This document shows, one piece after another, positions 1-9,190 of a DNA stretch of 64,000 nt. The number at the start of each line of letters is the position of its first letter. Positions within the stretch are counted from its first letter, which is position 1. The notes beneath the pieces were generated by a model, which worked only from the letters and a program-made list of their open reading frames with translations, did not search any database and was not told the DNA's origin. The position numbers and the translations under genes were made by a program. This DNA is from Anaerocolumna sp047777345 (GTDB lineage: Bacteria; Bacillota; Clostridia; Lachnospirales; Lachnospiraceae): positions 1 to 64,000 of the forward strand of contig JBKEEJ010000012.1 of assembly GCA_047777345.1 (NCBI GenBank). Direction: 5' to 3'.

Positions 1-32
1 CCCATTTTGTAAATCTAGTGTTCTGCTTTATA

Positions 33-1142
33 TTAACGCTGATAAACAGTATAGCGATATTTCCTTAGTAACTCAACTGCCAGTACGGAGTCTTTTTCCT
101 CATAAAATTCGATTTTTAAAACTCCCTGTTCAAATTCACGGTTGTGGATAATACCGATATTTTTAATGTTAATCCCGTTGGTAGCCAGTAAGGTTGCAAC
201 GGTTGCAATGGCTCCCGTTTCATCAATTACGTCCAGATAGATGTCATACACTTTTTGCATAAGGCCAATGGATTTATTGGGAATGGTATCCCGGTAATCA
301 CTGGCTGTTTCGAAAAAGTGGTAGAGATAATCCTCATTTTTTTGCTCCAGAGCTTTTTTGACGTCATGTAAAAGGCAAATATATTGGGAAAGAAAGTGTA
401 TGATACTGTCCGTATTGGTTAAACAGATATTTTGCCACATTACGGGAGAGGAGGAAGCAATCCGGGTTATGTCCTTAAATCCTCCCGCTGCCAGAGTCCG
501 CATTTTTTCTTCCATGTCATCGGATTCCATTACCAGATGTACCAGGCTGGATGCTATAATATGGGGCACATGACTGATGGCGGCCGTAATATCATCATGT
601 TCTTTTGGGCTTAATAGGATGGGAATGGCACCTATATTATGAACAAGGTCAGTCAGTCTTTCTAACAATTCTTCCGGGGTATCTTCTGTAGGCGTTAAAA
701 TATAATAAGCATTTTCAAGCAATCTGCTGTGGGAATTCTGATAGCCTGTCTTTTCCGAGCCGGCCATAGGGTGGCCGCCGATAAACTGCCTTGTTAATCC
801 CAGTGATTTTACCGCTTTATGTATGTTGCCCTTAACACTTCCTACGTCGGTTATAATGCAGTCCGGCTTTACAATTCCCTTTAACCGGCTTAAATAGGAT
901 ATGTTGGATAATACGGGAGCACAAAGAAAAACAATATCACAGGATGGGAAACCTTCGGACAAATCATCGGAAACAGAATCCAGGACTTTGTCCCGGATTG
1001 CATCTAACAGGCCTTTTCCCGGTTTCTCCCTGTTGTGATTGTATGCAATTATGGTATTCTTCGGATTACGTTCCTTTAGGGCTCTTGCAATGGATCCGCC
1101 AATTAATCCAAAGCCAATAAAGCCAGCTGTTATATCATTCAT
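33..1142 (-). CDS. tyrA: prephenate dehydrogenase with C-terminal ACT domain
   Basis: Converts prephenate to 4-hydroxyphenylpyruvate with NAD in tyrosine synthesis. The 369-residue protein opens with a Rossmann fold (GFIGFGLIGGS, about residues 7-17), carries the family motif HPMAGSEKTG near 124-133, and ends in an ACT domain (about 295-369) that probably senses tyrosine. An in-frame ATG lies 27 bases further upstream, but the one at 1142 has the ribosome site AGAGGTAA at proper spacing, so I use it. It lies 248 bp downstream of aroF on the same strand, so the pair may form a small aromatic amino-acid operon. No fused chorismate mutase is visible. Confidence 0.93.
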   Translation of the reverse strand: MNDITAGFIGFGLIGGSIARALKERNPKNTIIAYNHNREKPGKGLLDAIRDKVLDSVSDDLSEGFPSCDIVFLCAPVLSNISYLSRLKGIVKPDCIITDVGSVKGNIHKAVKSLGLTRQFIGGHPMAGSEKTGYQNSHSRLLENAYYILTPTEDTPEELLERLTDLVHNIGAIPILLSPKEHDDITAAISHVPHIIASSLVHLVMESDDMEEKMRTLAAGGFKDITRIASSSPVMWQNICLTNTDSIIHFLSQYICLLHDVKKALEQKNEDYLYHFFETASDYRDTIPNKSIGLMQKVYDIYLDVIDETGAIATVATLLATNGINIKNIGIIHNREFEQGVLKIEFYEEKDSVLAVELLRKYRYTVYQR

Positions 1143-1311
1143 AAAACTTACCTCTTGGTTTTGTACCATATGGTTTTATTTTATAGTTATTTTCATTTTC
1201 TGTTTGTTTTCTGATTTTATATTTCATTTTCGATTCGGATATCGGACGGGTATTAACAGTTAATCAGTATAAACAGGATACATTAGTTACCCTATATAAG
1301 TATTATACTTT

Positions 1312-1337
1312 AGTGAATATATAAAGTGAATATATAA
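1312..1337. repeat. perfect 13-bp tandem repeat upstream of tyrA
   Basis: AGTGAATATATAA occurs twice head-to-tail in the aroF-tyrA spacer, with a TATAAT-like hexamer beside it on the minus strand. It could be part of a tyrA promoter or operator, or simple AT-rich slippage. No function is shown. Confidence 0.45.
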
Positions 1338-1390
1338 AATCATATAATAATGTTTTCATAAATCATATGGCAATGTGTATATAAAGTAAT

Positions 1391-2404
1391 TTAGAATTTT
1401 TTTCCCATAAGTGCTGCCAGTGGTTTGATTTCCTGACACAAAGATTCAAACTGCGGGAAAGTTAAGGACTGAGGCCCGTCGGAAAGGGCAATGGAAGGGT
1501 TAGGGTGAGTTTCTATCATAAGCCCGTCGGCACCGGCTGCCACAGCACTTAAGGCCAGGGGTTTGACATATTTTCTTACGCCGGACGCATGGCTGGGATC
1601 AACGATAATGGGCAGGTGGCTTTTTTCTTTGATTACCGGTACGGCGCTGATATCCAAAGTGTTTCTGGTGGCGGTTTCAAAGGTGCGGATTCCCCGCTCG
1701 CATAAGACCACATTTGGATTTCCTTCCGCAATAATATATTCGGCGGCATTGAGCCATTCGTCAATGGTAGCTGACAAGCCCCGTTTTAGCAGTACCGGAA
1801 GTCCTGTTTTGCCGGCTTCCTTTAGCAGGTAGAAATTTTGCATATTTCTCGCTCCAATCTGAAGCATATCCACATATTTTACGGCAGCTTCGATGGCCTC
1901 TAAGCTGGTAACTTCACAGACAATCGAAAGCCCGGTTTCTTCCTTGGCTTCTTTCATGAATTTTAACCCTTCTTCCTCTAATCCCTGAAAAGAATAAGGG
2001 GAAGTCCTGGGCTTATAGGCTCCGCCCCTTAGTATCTGGGCACCGGCTTTTTTTATTTCACGGGCAGTTTCTAACAACTGTTCCCTGCTTTCTACAGCGC
2101 AGGGGCCTGACATAATAACCAATTCGTCACCGCCTATGGATACGTTGCCAACCTGAATGATGGAAGGTTCGGGATGAAATTTTCTATTAGCCAGTTTGTA
2201 CGTTTCCGTTACGGGGACAATCTTTTCCACGTCCTCGGCAATTTCTAAGTTCAGATCCTTTAATTTTGAAATGTCTCCGATCACACCGATAATGGTAACT
2301 TCTTTCCCGTCGGAAATATGTGCGGTTAATCCGTTGCTTTCAATAATACGGATGATGTTTTGAATGGATTCTTTTTTCGCATCCGGTTTCATAACAATTA
2401 TCAT
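1391..2404 (-). CDS. aroF: 3-deoxy-7-phosphoheptulonate synthase (AroF type, N-terminal regulatory domain)
   Basis: Condenses phosphoenolpyruvate and erythrose 4-phosphate, the first step of the shikimate pathway. Residues 1 to about 70 form the ferredoxin-like/ACT-like regulatory extension typical of the AroF/AroG type I-beta family. The TIM-barrel core follows, with GPCAVES at 100-106, RGGAYKPRTSPYSFQG at 126-141 and DPSHASG near 270. The length of 337 residues is normal for the extended class. The start has the ribosome site GAAAGGATC. It is transcribed from a near-consensus promoter at 2487-2515 and precedes tyrA. The extension implies feedback control by an aromatic end product, which I infer from the family. 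Confidence 0.94.
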   Translation of the reverse strand: MIIVMKPDAKKESIQNIIRIIESNGLTAHISDGKEVTIIGVIGDISKLKDLNLEIAEDVEKIVPVTETYKLANRKFHPEPSIIQVGNVSIGGDELVIMSGPCAVESREQLLETAREIKKAGAQILRGGAYKPRTSPYSFQGLEEEGLKFMKEAKEETGLSIVCEVTSLEAIEAAVKYVDMLQIGARNMQNFYLLKEAGKTGLPVLLKRGLSATIDEWLNAAEYIIAEGNPNVVLCERGIRTFETATRNTLDISAVPVIKEKSHLPIIVDPSHASGVRKYVKPLALSAVAAGADGLMIETHPNPSIALSDGPQSLTFPQFESLCQEIKPLAALMGKKF

Positions 2405-2425
2405 ATATATGATCCTTTCTTTTTT

Positions 2426-2441
2426 AAGCTGAAATCAGCTT
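2426..2441. repeat. perfect 16-bp palindrome in the aroF leader
   Basis: AAGCTGAAATCAGCTT lies between the aroF promoter and its ribosome site. It could be an operator or a small leader hairpin close to the Shine-Dalgarno sequence. No regulator is assigned. Confidence 0.4.
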
Positions 2442-2486
2442 AAATCTGCATTTTGATATTTTGATTCCGATTCAGCATTTACATTT

Positions 2487-2515
2487 ATTTTACATGAAGG
2501 ATTTTTTAATGTCAA
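2487..2515 (-). promoter_or_regulatory. sigma-A promoter of aroF
   Basis: On the minus strand TTGACA (2515-2510) and TAAAAT (2492-2487) are separated by exactly 17 bases. The predicted leader is about 75 nt, too short for a T-box. Confidence 0.75.
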
Positions 2516-2543
2516 TACTGTAAAACATTAAAGTTTAACAGTG

Positions 2544-2567
2544 TAAAGCGTAACGGTTTAAAGCGTA
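2544..2567. repeat. two 9-bp direct repeats upstream of the aroF promoter
   Basis: TAAAGCGTA occurs at 2544-2552 and 2559-2567, with starts 15 bp apart, about 30-50 bp upstream of the aroF -35 box. It is a possible activator or repressor site. The rest of the 397-bp aroF-fusA spacer holds only the two divergent promoters. Confidence 0.35.
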
Positions 2568-2687
2568 GAATAGTCGGAAAATGTCATTAATAGATATAAA
2601 AGTTATAAAAAAGTTTTTAATTTTAACTATTATGTCAATAACTAAAAATAGATAATCAAAAATATTTGTTAAACTGATATAAAATAG

Positions 2688-2716
2688 TTGTAATATCTGA
2701 CAACTTTTAGTAAAAT
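2688..2716 (+). promoter_or_regulatory. probable promoter of the EF-G-like gene
   Basis: TTGTAA and TAAAAT are 17 bases apart, about 85 bp upstream of the start codon. The match is moderate. Confidence 0.4.
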
Positions 2717-2801
2717 ATAAATATGGGGCAGGTAAAATTACCCATGATTCTCAGATAACAGATTTGGGATGTACAAAAAAATATAATGGAGGAAAAAAGA
2801 T

Positions 2802-4892
2802 ATGAATGTTTACACTTCAGAAAAGATTCGAAACGTTGTGCTGTTAGGCCACGGTGGCTGTGGCAAGACTACTTTGGTCGAAGCCATGGCTTATACAACG
2901 GGAATTACAAAGCGTCAGGGTAAAATTGAAGAAGGTAATACCATAAGTGATTATGATAAGGAAGAAGTGAAACGTCTTTTTTCAATCAGCACCACAGTGG
3001 TACCTATTATTTGGGAGGATACGAAAATCAATATTTTGGATACTCCAGGATATTTTGATTTCGTGGGAGAAGTAGAGGAAGGACTTCAGGCTGCGGATGC
3101 GGCTGTTATTGTAATTTCAGCCAAAGCCGGTGTGGAAGTCGGAACCATGAGGGCATGGGAATACTGTGAGAAGTATAATCTGCCCAGAATGTTTTTTGTT
3201 ACGGATATGGATGATGATAATGCAAGTTATCGTCAGGTTGTTGAAGATTTAACGAAAATTTACGGCAAGAAAATTGCGCCGTTTCATATACCGATACGGG
3301 AGAACGAAAAGTTTGTAGGATTTGTTAATGTGGTAAAGATGGCCGGCAGAAGGTTTACCACAATGGGTAAATACGAGGAGTGCCCGATTCCGGATTATTC
3401 CATGGAGAATTTAAACAAGTGCCGTGAGACCCTGCTTGAGGCAGTGGCAGAAACCAGCGAAGAACTAATGGAAAAATATTTTTCCGGTGAAGAATTTACT
3501 CAGGAAGAAATATCCTTAGCACTTCGCAATAACGTAATGGACGGAAGTATTGTTCCGGTACTTATGGGTTCCGGCTTAAATGCTCAGGGAGCCACTATGC
3601 TTTTGCAGGCAATTGAAAAATATTTTCCGGCTCCTAATAAAAGAGAAATATCGGGAACCAATCGGAAAACAGGGGAAACTTTTCAGGCCAATTATGATGA
3701 AAAGCTTCCAATGACCGCAAAAGTTTTTAAGACCATAGCCGATCCTTTTATTGGTAAATTTTCATTAATAAAAGTATGTTCCGGAGTTCTTAAGTCTGAT
3801 TCGGTAATCTATAATGCGGAAAAAGATACGGAAGAAAAAATCTCACGGCTTTATGTACTTAGAGGCAAGGAACAGATCGAAGTCAGCGAATTAAGGGCTG
3901 GCGATATTGGCGCTATTGGCAAACTGTCCAATACGGCAACAGGAGATACCCTGTCCACAAAAGCGGTGCCGGTGGTTTACGAAAGGCCGGTTATGCCAAC
4001 GCCTTATACTTATCAGCGCTATAAGGCAAAGAATAAGGGAGACGATGATAAGATATCCCAGGCTTTGGCTAAATTAATGGATGAGGATTTGACGCTTAAG
4101 GCAGTCAATGATAAGGAAAACAGGCAGTCCTTATTATACGGCATTGGCGACCAGCAGCTGGATATTGTGGTAAGCAAGTTAAAAACCAAATATAAAGTTG
4201 ACATTGAAATTATGAAACCCAGGGTGCCTTACAGGGAAACTTTGCGCAAGAAAGTAAGAGTACAGGGTAAATATAAGAAACAGTCCGGCGGACACGGCCA
4301 ATACGGAGACGTTCATATTGAATTTGAACCTTCCGGTAATCTGGAACAGCCTTATGAATTTCATGAAAGTATATTTGGCGGTGCTGTGCCAAAGAACTAC
4401 TTCCCGGCAGTAGAAAAAGGAATTGCAGAATGCGTTCAAAAGGGGCCTCTTGCCGGATACCCGGTAGTGGGCTTAAAAGCCACATTGGTGGATGGCTCTT
4501 ATCATCCCGTTGATTCTTCGGAAATGGCATTTAAATTAGCTACCATAATGGCATTTAAACAAGGCTTTATGCAGGCTTCGCCCGTATTGCTTGAGCCCAT
4601 TGCTTCCTTAAGAGTTGTGGTACCGGATAAATATACCGGTGATGTTATGGGAGACTTAAATAAACGAAGAGGCAGAGTTTTGGGAATGAATCCCATTGCC
4701 GGAGGCAAGCAGGAAATACTTGCAGACATACCTCTTGCCGAATTGTATGGTTATTCTACGGATCTTCGTTCCATGACGGGCGGGGCAGGTGACTTCTCAT
4801 TTGAGTTTAGCCGTTATGAACAGGCTCCACAGGATGTTCAGCAAAAAGTAATTGAAGAAAACCAAAAAGAATTGGCGGCAAGCGGTGAGTAA
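2802..4892 (+). CDS. elongation factor G paralogue (EF-G-like GTPase)
   Basis: A five-domain translational GTPase of 696 residues, similar in length to EF-G. The P-loop is GHGGCGKTT (16-24) and G3 is DTPG (80-83). The guanine-specifying motif, normally NKxD, reads TDMD (134-137), as in the second EF-G group of Clostridia rather than the housekeeping factor. Domain IV and the C-terminal EF-G domain are present (QSGGHGQYGDV and GRVLGMNP stretches). It is monocistronic, with the ribosome site GGAGG, and ends at a strong terminator. Family knowledge places such paralogues in an accessory role in translocation, recycling or ribosome protection. The precise role here is unknown, so I withhold the symbol fusA. 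Confidence 0.88.
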   Translation: MNVYTSEKIRNVVLLGHGGCGKTTLVEAMAYTTGITKRQGKIEEGNTISDYDKEEVKRLFSISTTVVPIIWEDTKINILDTPGYFDFVGEVEEGLQAADAAVIVISAKAGVEVGTMRAWEYCEKYNLPRMFFVTDMDDDNASYRQVVEDLTKIYGKKIAPFHIPIRENEKFVGFVNVVKMAGRRFTTMGKYEECPIPDYSMENLNKCRETLLEAVAETSEELMEKYFSGEEFTQEEISLALRNNVMDGSIVPVLMGSGLNAQGATMLLQAIEKYFPAPNKREISGTNRKTGETFQANYDEKLPMTAKVFKTIADPFIGKFSLIKVCSGVLKSDSVIYNAEKDTEEKISRLYVLRGKEQIEVSELRAGDIGAIGKLSNTATGDTLSTKAVPVVYERPVMPTPYTYQRYKAKNKGDDDKISQALAKLMDEDLTLKAVNDKENRQSLLYGIGDQQLDIVVSKLKTKYKVDIEIMKPRVPYRETLRKKVRVQGKYKKQSGGHGQYGDVHIEFEPSGNLEQPYEFHESIFGGAVPKNYFPAVEKGIAECVQKGPLAGYPVVGLKATLVDGSYHPVDSSEMAFKLATIMAFKQGFMQASPVLLEPIASLRVVVPDKYTGDVMGDLNKRRGRVLGMNPIAGGKQEILADIPLAELYGYSTDLRSMTGGAGDFSFEFSRYEQAPQDVQQKVIEENQKELAASGE

Positions 4893-4944
4893 CTTTGTGA
4901 AACCAAAGCAAAGCAAACCGAATATTGCCTAAGATAATAAAAAT

Positions 4945-5002
4945 GGTTGCCATAAGTCGGATGTTTGGGATAAACATCTGATTTTATGGCAATCTTTTTA
5001 TT
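4945..5002 (+). terminator. rho-independent terminator after the EF-G-like gene
   Basis: A long hairpin with arms GGTTGCCATAA... and ...TTATGGCAATC extends through AGTCGGATGTTT/AAACATCTGATT and is followed by TTTTTATT. Confidence 0.85.
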
Positions 5003-5180
5003 CCTTTCAATTAATTCTCGACTATTCCGGTTAAATCAGTTATACTATTACTACTATACTTTATTAACTTACAAAAATATACAAAAACATGCGCAATGTG
5101 TTTTAGAAATTGGTTATGGAATTAAGGGTTTAACTGAAAGGAGTCTGGCAACAAGTTGTGAAGTTGCCTCAAAGATATAT

Positions 5181-7181
5181 ATGGTTAAGGATTTTTTACC
5201 GATTTGCAAAGAAGATATGGAAAAAAGAGGCTGGGATCAATGTGATTTCGTATATGTGATAGGAGATGCCTATGTGGACCATCATTCTTTTGGACCGGCT
5301 ATTATCAGCAGGGTTTTGGAAAGCTATGGTTACAAGGTGGGAATTATCTCTCAGCCTGACTGGAAAAACAGTGAAAGTATTACCATACTTGGTACTCCAA
5401 GACTTGCCTTTTTAGTCAGCGGCGGGAACATGGATACTATGGTGAATCATTATACGGTGGCAAAAAAACGCAGAGCCAAAGATGCTTATTCCCCGGGAGG
5501 AGTTATGGGAAAAAGGCCTGACCGGGCTACCATTGTTTATTGTAATCTGATTCGGAAAGTTTATAAAAATATTCCCATTATAATTGGCGGTATTGAAGCC
5601 AGTTTAAGAAGACTGGGCCATTATGACTACTGGAGTGATTCGGTAAAAAGGTCCATTTTACTGGATTCCCAGGCCGATCTTATTTCCTATGGTATGGGGG
5701 AACGTTCCATTGTGGAAATTGCGGAGGCATTGGACAGTGGTCTGGCAGTAAAAGATATTACTTTTATTGACGGAACCGTTTATAAGGCAAAAGATTTGTC
5801 AAACGTATATGACGGTGTCAGGCTGCCGGATTTTGAGGAAATTAAAAAAAGCAAAGAAGCCTTTGCCAGAAGTTTTTATATTCAGTATATTAATACGGAC
5901 CCTTATACCGGCAAAAGGCTGATTGAAAAATATAAAGAAAATGAATATGTGATTCAGAATCCTCCTTCAAAGCCGTTAAGTCAGGCTGAAATGGACCGGA
6001 TTTATTCCCTGCACTTTATGCGGGATTATCATCCTTCTTATATCCCCCTTGGAGGGGTACCGGCTATTGAGGAGTTAAAATTCAGCTTAACCAGCAGCAG
6101 AGGATGTTTTGGTGGCTGTAATTTCTGTGCCCTTACTTTTCACCAGGGAAGAATTGTACAGACCAGAAGTCACGAATCTATTCTGGCTGAGGCCAATCAG
6201 CTTATATGGGACAAGGACTTTAAAGGCTATATTAACGATGTGGGAGGGCCTACCGCAAATTTCAGGCATATGGCCTGCGATAAGCAAAAAACAAAGGGAG
6301 CCTGCTTAAATAAGCAGTGCCTGTTTCCAAAGCCCTGCAAAAACTTAAAAGTAGACCACTCTGATTATCTGGAACTGCTTCGAAAATTAAGAAGCCTTCC
6401 CAAAGTAAAAAAAGTATTTATCCGTTCGGGCATACGGTTTGATTATTTAATTCAGGATCCGGATGAAACCTTTATGCAGGAGTTATGTGAGCATCATATC
6501 AGCGGTCAGCTTAAAGTGGCGCCGGAACATATCAGCGATAAAGTGCTGGATAAGATGGGAAAACCCAAAAATTCGGTTTATGAGGAGTTCCTTCGAAGGT
6601 ATAAAAAAACCAATGAAAGGTTAGGAAAGAAACAGTTTGTGGTACCATATCTTATGTCATCCCATCCCGGTTCCACTTTAAAGGAAGCCATTGCTCTGGC
6701 CGAATATTTAAGGGATTTGGGCTATATGCCGGAACAGGTACAGGATTTTTATCCCACTCCTTCCACCATTTCGACCTGCATGTATTACACAGGTCTGGAC
6801 CCAAGAACCATGGAACCGGTTTATGTGCCCAAAACGCCCCGTGAGAAGGCCATGCAAAGAGCACTTATACAGTACCGCAATCCGAAAAATTATGACTTGG
6901 TCCTGGAGGCACTGACTTTGGCCAACCGCAGGGACCTGATTGGCTTTGATAAAAAATGTCTGATTCGGCCAAAAAATTCCGGTAATTTCTCTGATATAAG
7001 GCAGAACAAGAATCAAAGGGGTAAGAAAAAATCCGCTTCTCAAAACCAAAATAGTGTAAGAAATAAGATAGATAAAAAGAAAAGAAGAGAAGAAAAAACA
7101 TCGGCTATCAAAAAAAATAAGAGTAGAAAGAATAAGAAAGAACTGACTTTAAGAGCTGGTGCGCCAAACTTTAGAAAATAA
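5181..7181 (+). CDS. YgiQ-family radical SAM protein
   Basis: A 666-residue radical SAM protein of the YgiQ family (UPF0313). The N-terminal domain begins FLPICKEDMEKRGWD and contains GDAYVDHHSFG. The iron-sulfur motif is CFGGCNFC, with cysteines at 309, 313 and 316. The last ~70 residues are a lysine/arginine-rich, disordered tail, often seen in clostridial members and likely to bind nucleic acid. The open frame extends about 65 codons upstream, but homology begins at MVKDFLPIC, so I start there. Its ribosome site is weak; a stronger AAGGAG about 40 bases upstream has no usable start in frame. The substrate of YgiQ enzymes is not known. Confidence 0.86.
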   Translation: MVKDFLPICKEDMEKRGWDQCDFVYVIGDAYVDHHSFGPAIISRVLESYGYKVGIISQPDWKNSESITILGTPRLAFLVSGGNMDTMVNHYTVAKKRRAKDAYSPGGVMGKRPDRATIVYCNLIRKVYKNIPIIIGGIEASLRRLGHYDYWSDSVKRSILLDSQADLISYGMGERSIVEIAEALDSGLAVKDITFIDGTVYKAKDLSNVYDGVRLPDFEEIKKSKEAFARSFYIQYINTDPYTGKRLIEKYKENEYVIQNPPSKPLSQAEMDRIYSLHFMRDYHPSYIPLGGVPAIEELKFSLTSSRGCFGGCNFCALTFHQGRIVQTRSHESILAEANQLIWDKDFKGYINDVGGPTANFRHMACDKQKTKGACLNKQCLFPKPCKNLKVDHSDYLELLRKLRSLPKVKKVFIRSGIRFDYLIQDPDETFMQELCEHHISGQLKVAPEHISDKVLDKMGKPKNSVYEEFLRRYKKTNERLGKKQFVVPYLMSSHPGSTLKEAIALAEYLRDLGYMPEQVQDFYPTPSTISTCMYYTGLDPRTMEPVYVPKTPREKAMQRALIQYRNPKNYDLVLEALTLANRRDLIGFDKKCLIRPKNSGNFSDIRQNKNQRGKKKSASQNQNSVRNKIDKKKRREEKTSAIKKNKSRKNKKELTLRAGAPNFRK

Positions 7182-7223
7182 AATGGACAATTGACTTAAA
7201 CTAAGAAATTCGAATCAAAATTT

Positions 7224-7284
7224 AGCCTCTCCTATGTGTCTATGAATATTAAATGAGTTAATTATTCATAATCACAGGAGAGGC
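7224..7284. terminator. long hairpin between convergent genes
   Basis: Arms AGCCTCTCCT and AGGAGAGGCT, then TATGAAT/ATTCATA inside, form a stem between the radical SAM gene and the convergent peptidase gene. Neither side has a long U run, so termination is likely but not certain. Confidence 0.55.
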
Positions 7285-7316
7285 TTACAGTCTTGTCAAA
7301 GAAACTTTTACTTTAG

Positions 7317-8027
7317 TTACATACAGGCATCCACAAATGCCTTAAAGATAAGATATGCCTCTTGGTTGCTTTCATATAAGTGCTCCGGATGCCATTGAAC
7401 ACCCAGAAAGAAAGGATGTTCCGGAAGGTATAAGGCTTCAATTAAGGAATCCACAGCAACACCCGCTACTTTTAATGAGGGAGCCACATCTTTAACGGCC
7501 TGGTGGTGAAAGCTGTTAACCCTTATCATGTCTTTCTTAACAATATCAGCAAGGAGGGTGCCTTCTTTTACCAGTATGCTGTGGGTTAAGACAGAATTGC
7601 CGGACTGCTGGGAGTGGGCAATGGAAAGGTCAGAGGGAAACTGGGCCTGTATGTCCTGATAGACAGTGCCGCCCAAAAATACATTCAGTATCTGGATTCC
7701 CCGGCAAATGCCCAGTATGGGTTTGCCGGACTCAATGACAATGTCAAACAAATCTTCTTCCATTCTATCCCGTTCCGGAACCACAACACCGCTTTGCCTT
7801 ATGGTTTCTTCTCCAAACCGGAAGGGATCAAGGTCGGGACCTCCGGTAAATAAAAAACCATCGCATAAATTGGCAACTACCGTAAGTTCATCTTTATCTG
7901 CCATAAGGGGGAAAAGCAGCGGTACACCTCCCGCCTTGCGGATGGCATTAAAATAATTTGGGCCAATCCACACCCGGTTTCTTTCATAATCATATTGGGG
8001 TGTTAAGCCGATAACTGGTTTTTTCAT
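7317..8027 (-). CDS. class I glutamine amidotransferase-like hydrolase (peptidase C26, PuuD-like)
   Basis: A 236-residue member of the gamma-glutamyl-gamma-aminobutyrate hydrolase family. The nucleophile elbow is GICRG with Cys108, and the catalytic His-Glu pair lies in VQWHPEH near the C-terminus. FTGGPDLDP supports the oxyanion region. Family members hydrolyse gamma-glutamyl amides such as gamma-glutamyl-GABA in putrescine catabolism; no other Puu gene is nearby, so the substrate is open. The ribosome site AGGAAGGTAG is good. The gene starts 14 bp after the epimerase-like gene, so the two are probably co-transcribed. Confidence 0.85.
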   Translation of the reverse strand: MKKPVIGLTPQYDYERNRVWIGPNYFNAIRKAGGVPLLFPLMADKDELTVVANLCDGFLFTGGPDLDPFRFGEETIRQSGVVVPERDRMEEDLFDIVIESGKPILGICRGIQILNVFLGGTVYQDIQAQFPSDLSIAHSQQSGNSVLTHSILVKEGTLLADIVKKDMIRVNSFHHQAVKDVAPSLKVAGVAVDSLIEALYLPEHPFFLGVQWHPEHLYESNQEAYLIFKAFVDACM

Positions 8028-8041
8028 ATACGTCTACCTTC

Positions 8042-8932
8042 CTATGCTATATCTATAGTATATGATGCTTCAAAGTGTTTGCCTGCTTCTAACCGGTTAA
8101 TCCATTCCTTTTCTTTCAGATTGCCGGTAGAATTTGTGCCGTCGCAACGTCCGTACCAGGGCTCGATGCAGACAAAAGGGGCTTTTTTGCCAGCCGGGGA
8201 CCATAAACCAAATACGGGAGCATCAAATTGAACCGTAACATATGGCTTTTTGTCAGGGCCGGCTAAGGAAACAGAGTGGCACTGGTGATTTTCCATAATA
8301 AGAGCATCTTTATCAAACAGGTCGGAAGTGATTTTATAATATCCCTTATCGGTATTGAGCAAAAAAGGGGCTTTGTCAGGGGATTGAATGGCAAGGCCAT
8401 TTTCGTTGATTAACAGATACCGGATTGGATCGGTACGGTCAAATAGAATATAATAATCTGTCTGGCTTTCCTTTTCATGCAAAGGACATAAAAAGGCGGG
8501 ATGTCCTCCAATGGAAAAATACATATCCGAATTACCGGAGTTTTTCACTTTCCACATTACGGTAATCCTTCTTCCAGTAAGAAGATAACCAATTTCCAGG
8601 ACAAATGAAAAGGGATAAACTTTTAGGGTTTCTTCATTTTCTTTCAGGGTAAACCAGATTTCCGAATCGGTCACAGAAGTTAAGTCAAATTCTCTGTCTC
8701 TGGCAAAGCCATGTTGAGGAAGGTGGTACTCTTTACCTTCATAACGGTAGGTTTGATTTTTTAAACTTCCCACAATAGGAAACAGTACCGGGGCATGACG
8801 TTTCCAGTAAGTCGGGTTGGCATTCCACAGATATTCCTGTAAAGTATCAGAATCTGTAATTGCCGTCAGTTCTGCGCCTAAACTGTTAATTTTTAATGTT
8901 AGTTCCGTATTTTTTAATATATATTCGGACAT
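8042..8932 (-). CDS. aldose 1-epimerase family protein
   Basis: A 296-residue beta-sandwich galactose-mutarotase-like protein. Recognisable parts are LWNANPTYWKRHAPVLFPIVG, PQHGFARDREF, the GGHPAFLCP catalytic-site region and CIEPWYGRCD. It would interconvert anomers of an aldose or hexose 6-phosphate; the specific sugar cannot be read from sequence. The frame extends 11 codons upstream, but AAAGGGTG precedes the ATG at 8932 and the family N-terminus (SEYILKNTELTLKIN) begins there. First gene of a two-gene unit with the C26 hydrolase. Confidence 0.85.
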   Translation of the reverse strand: MSEYILKNTELTLKINSLGAELTAITDSDTLQEYLWNANPTYWKRHAPVLFPIVGSLKNQTYRYEGKEYHLPQHGFARDREFDLTSVTDSEIWFTLKENEETLKVYPFSFVLEIGYLLTGRRITVMWKVKNSGNSDMYFSIGGHPAFLCPLHEKESQTDYYILFDRTDPIRYLLINENGLAIQSPDKAPFLLNTDKGYYKITSDLFDKDALIMENHQCHSVSLAGPDKKPYVTVQFDAPVFGLWSPAGKKAPFVCIEPWYGRCDGTNSTGNLKEKEWINRLEAGKHFEASYTIDIA

Positions 8933-9133
8933 AACAACACCCTTTCTTTTTATTGTACTGGTCATAAAAAATGAAATTCCAGGTTTTATCTGTGATTATT
9001 TGATTATTATGATAATTTGATCTGCCAAAATGACAAGTATAATTTTTCCCTTTGTACGCATATTGTAACACGAAGGGATTAAGTTTACCATCCGAAAATT
9101 ATTTGGGGCTTTTGTTGTAAAGATTTATAGCTC

Positions 9134-9162
9134 TTGTCAAATCTGATTAGCTTGGATATAAT
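9134..9162 (+). promoter_or_regulatory. sigma-A promoter of yqeG
   Basis: TTGTCA and TATAAT are separated by 17 bases, ending 28 bp before the start codon. Confidence 0.8.
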
Positions 9163-9190
9163 GATATAAAGTTACTCCTGGAGGTATGGA

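Noticed and set aside
4986..5180. N-terminal extension of the YgiQ-like protein from the ATG at 4986
   Set aside because: That ATG lies inside the terminator of the preceding gene, and the extra ~65 residues do not resemble the family.
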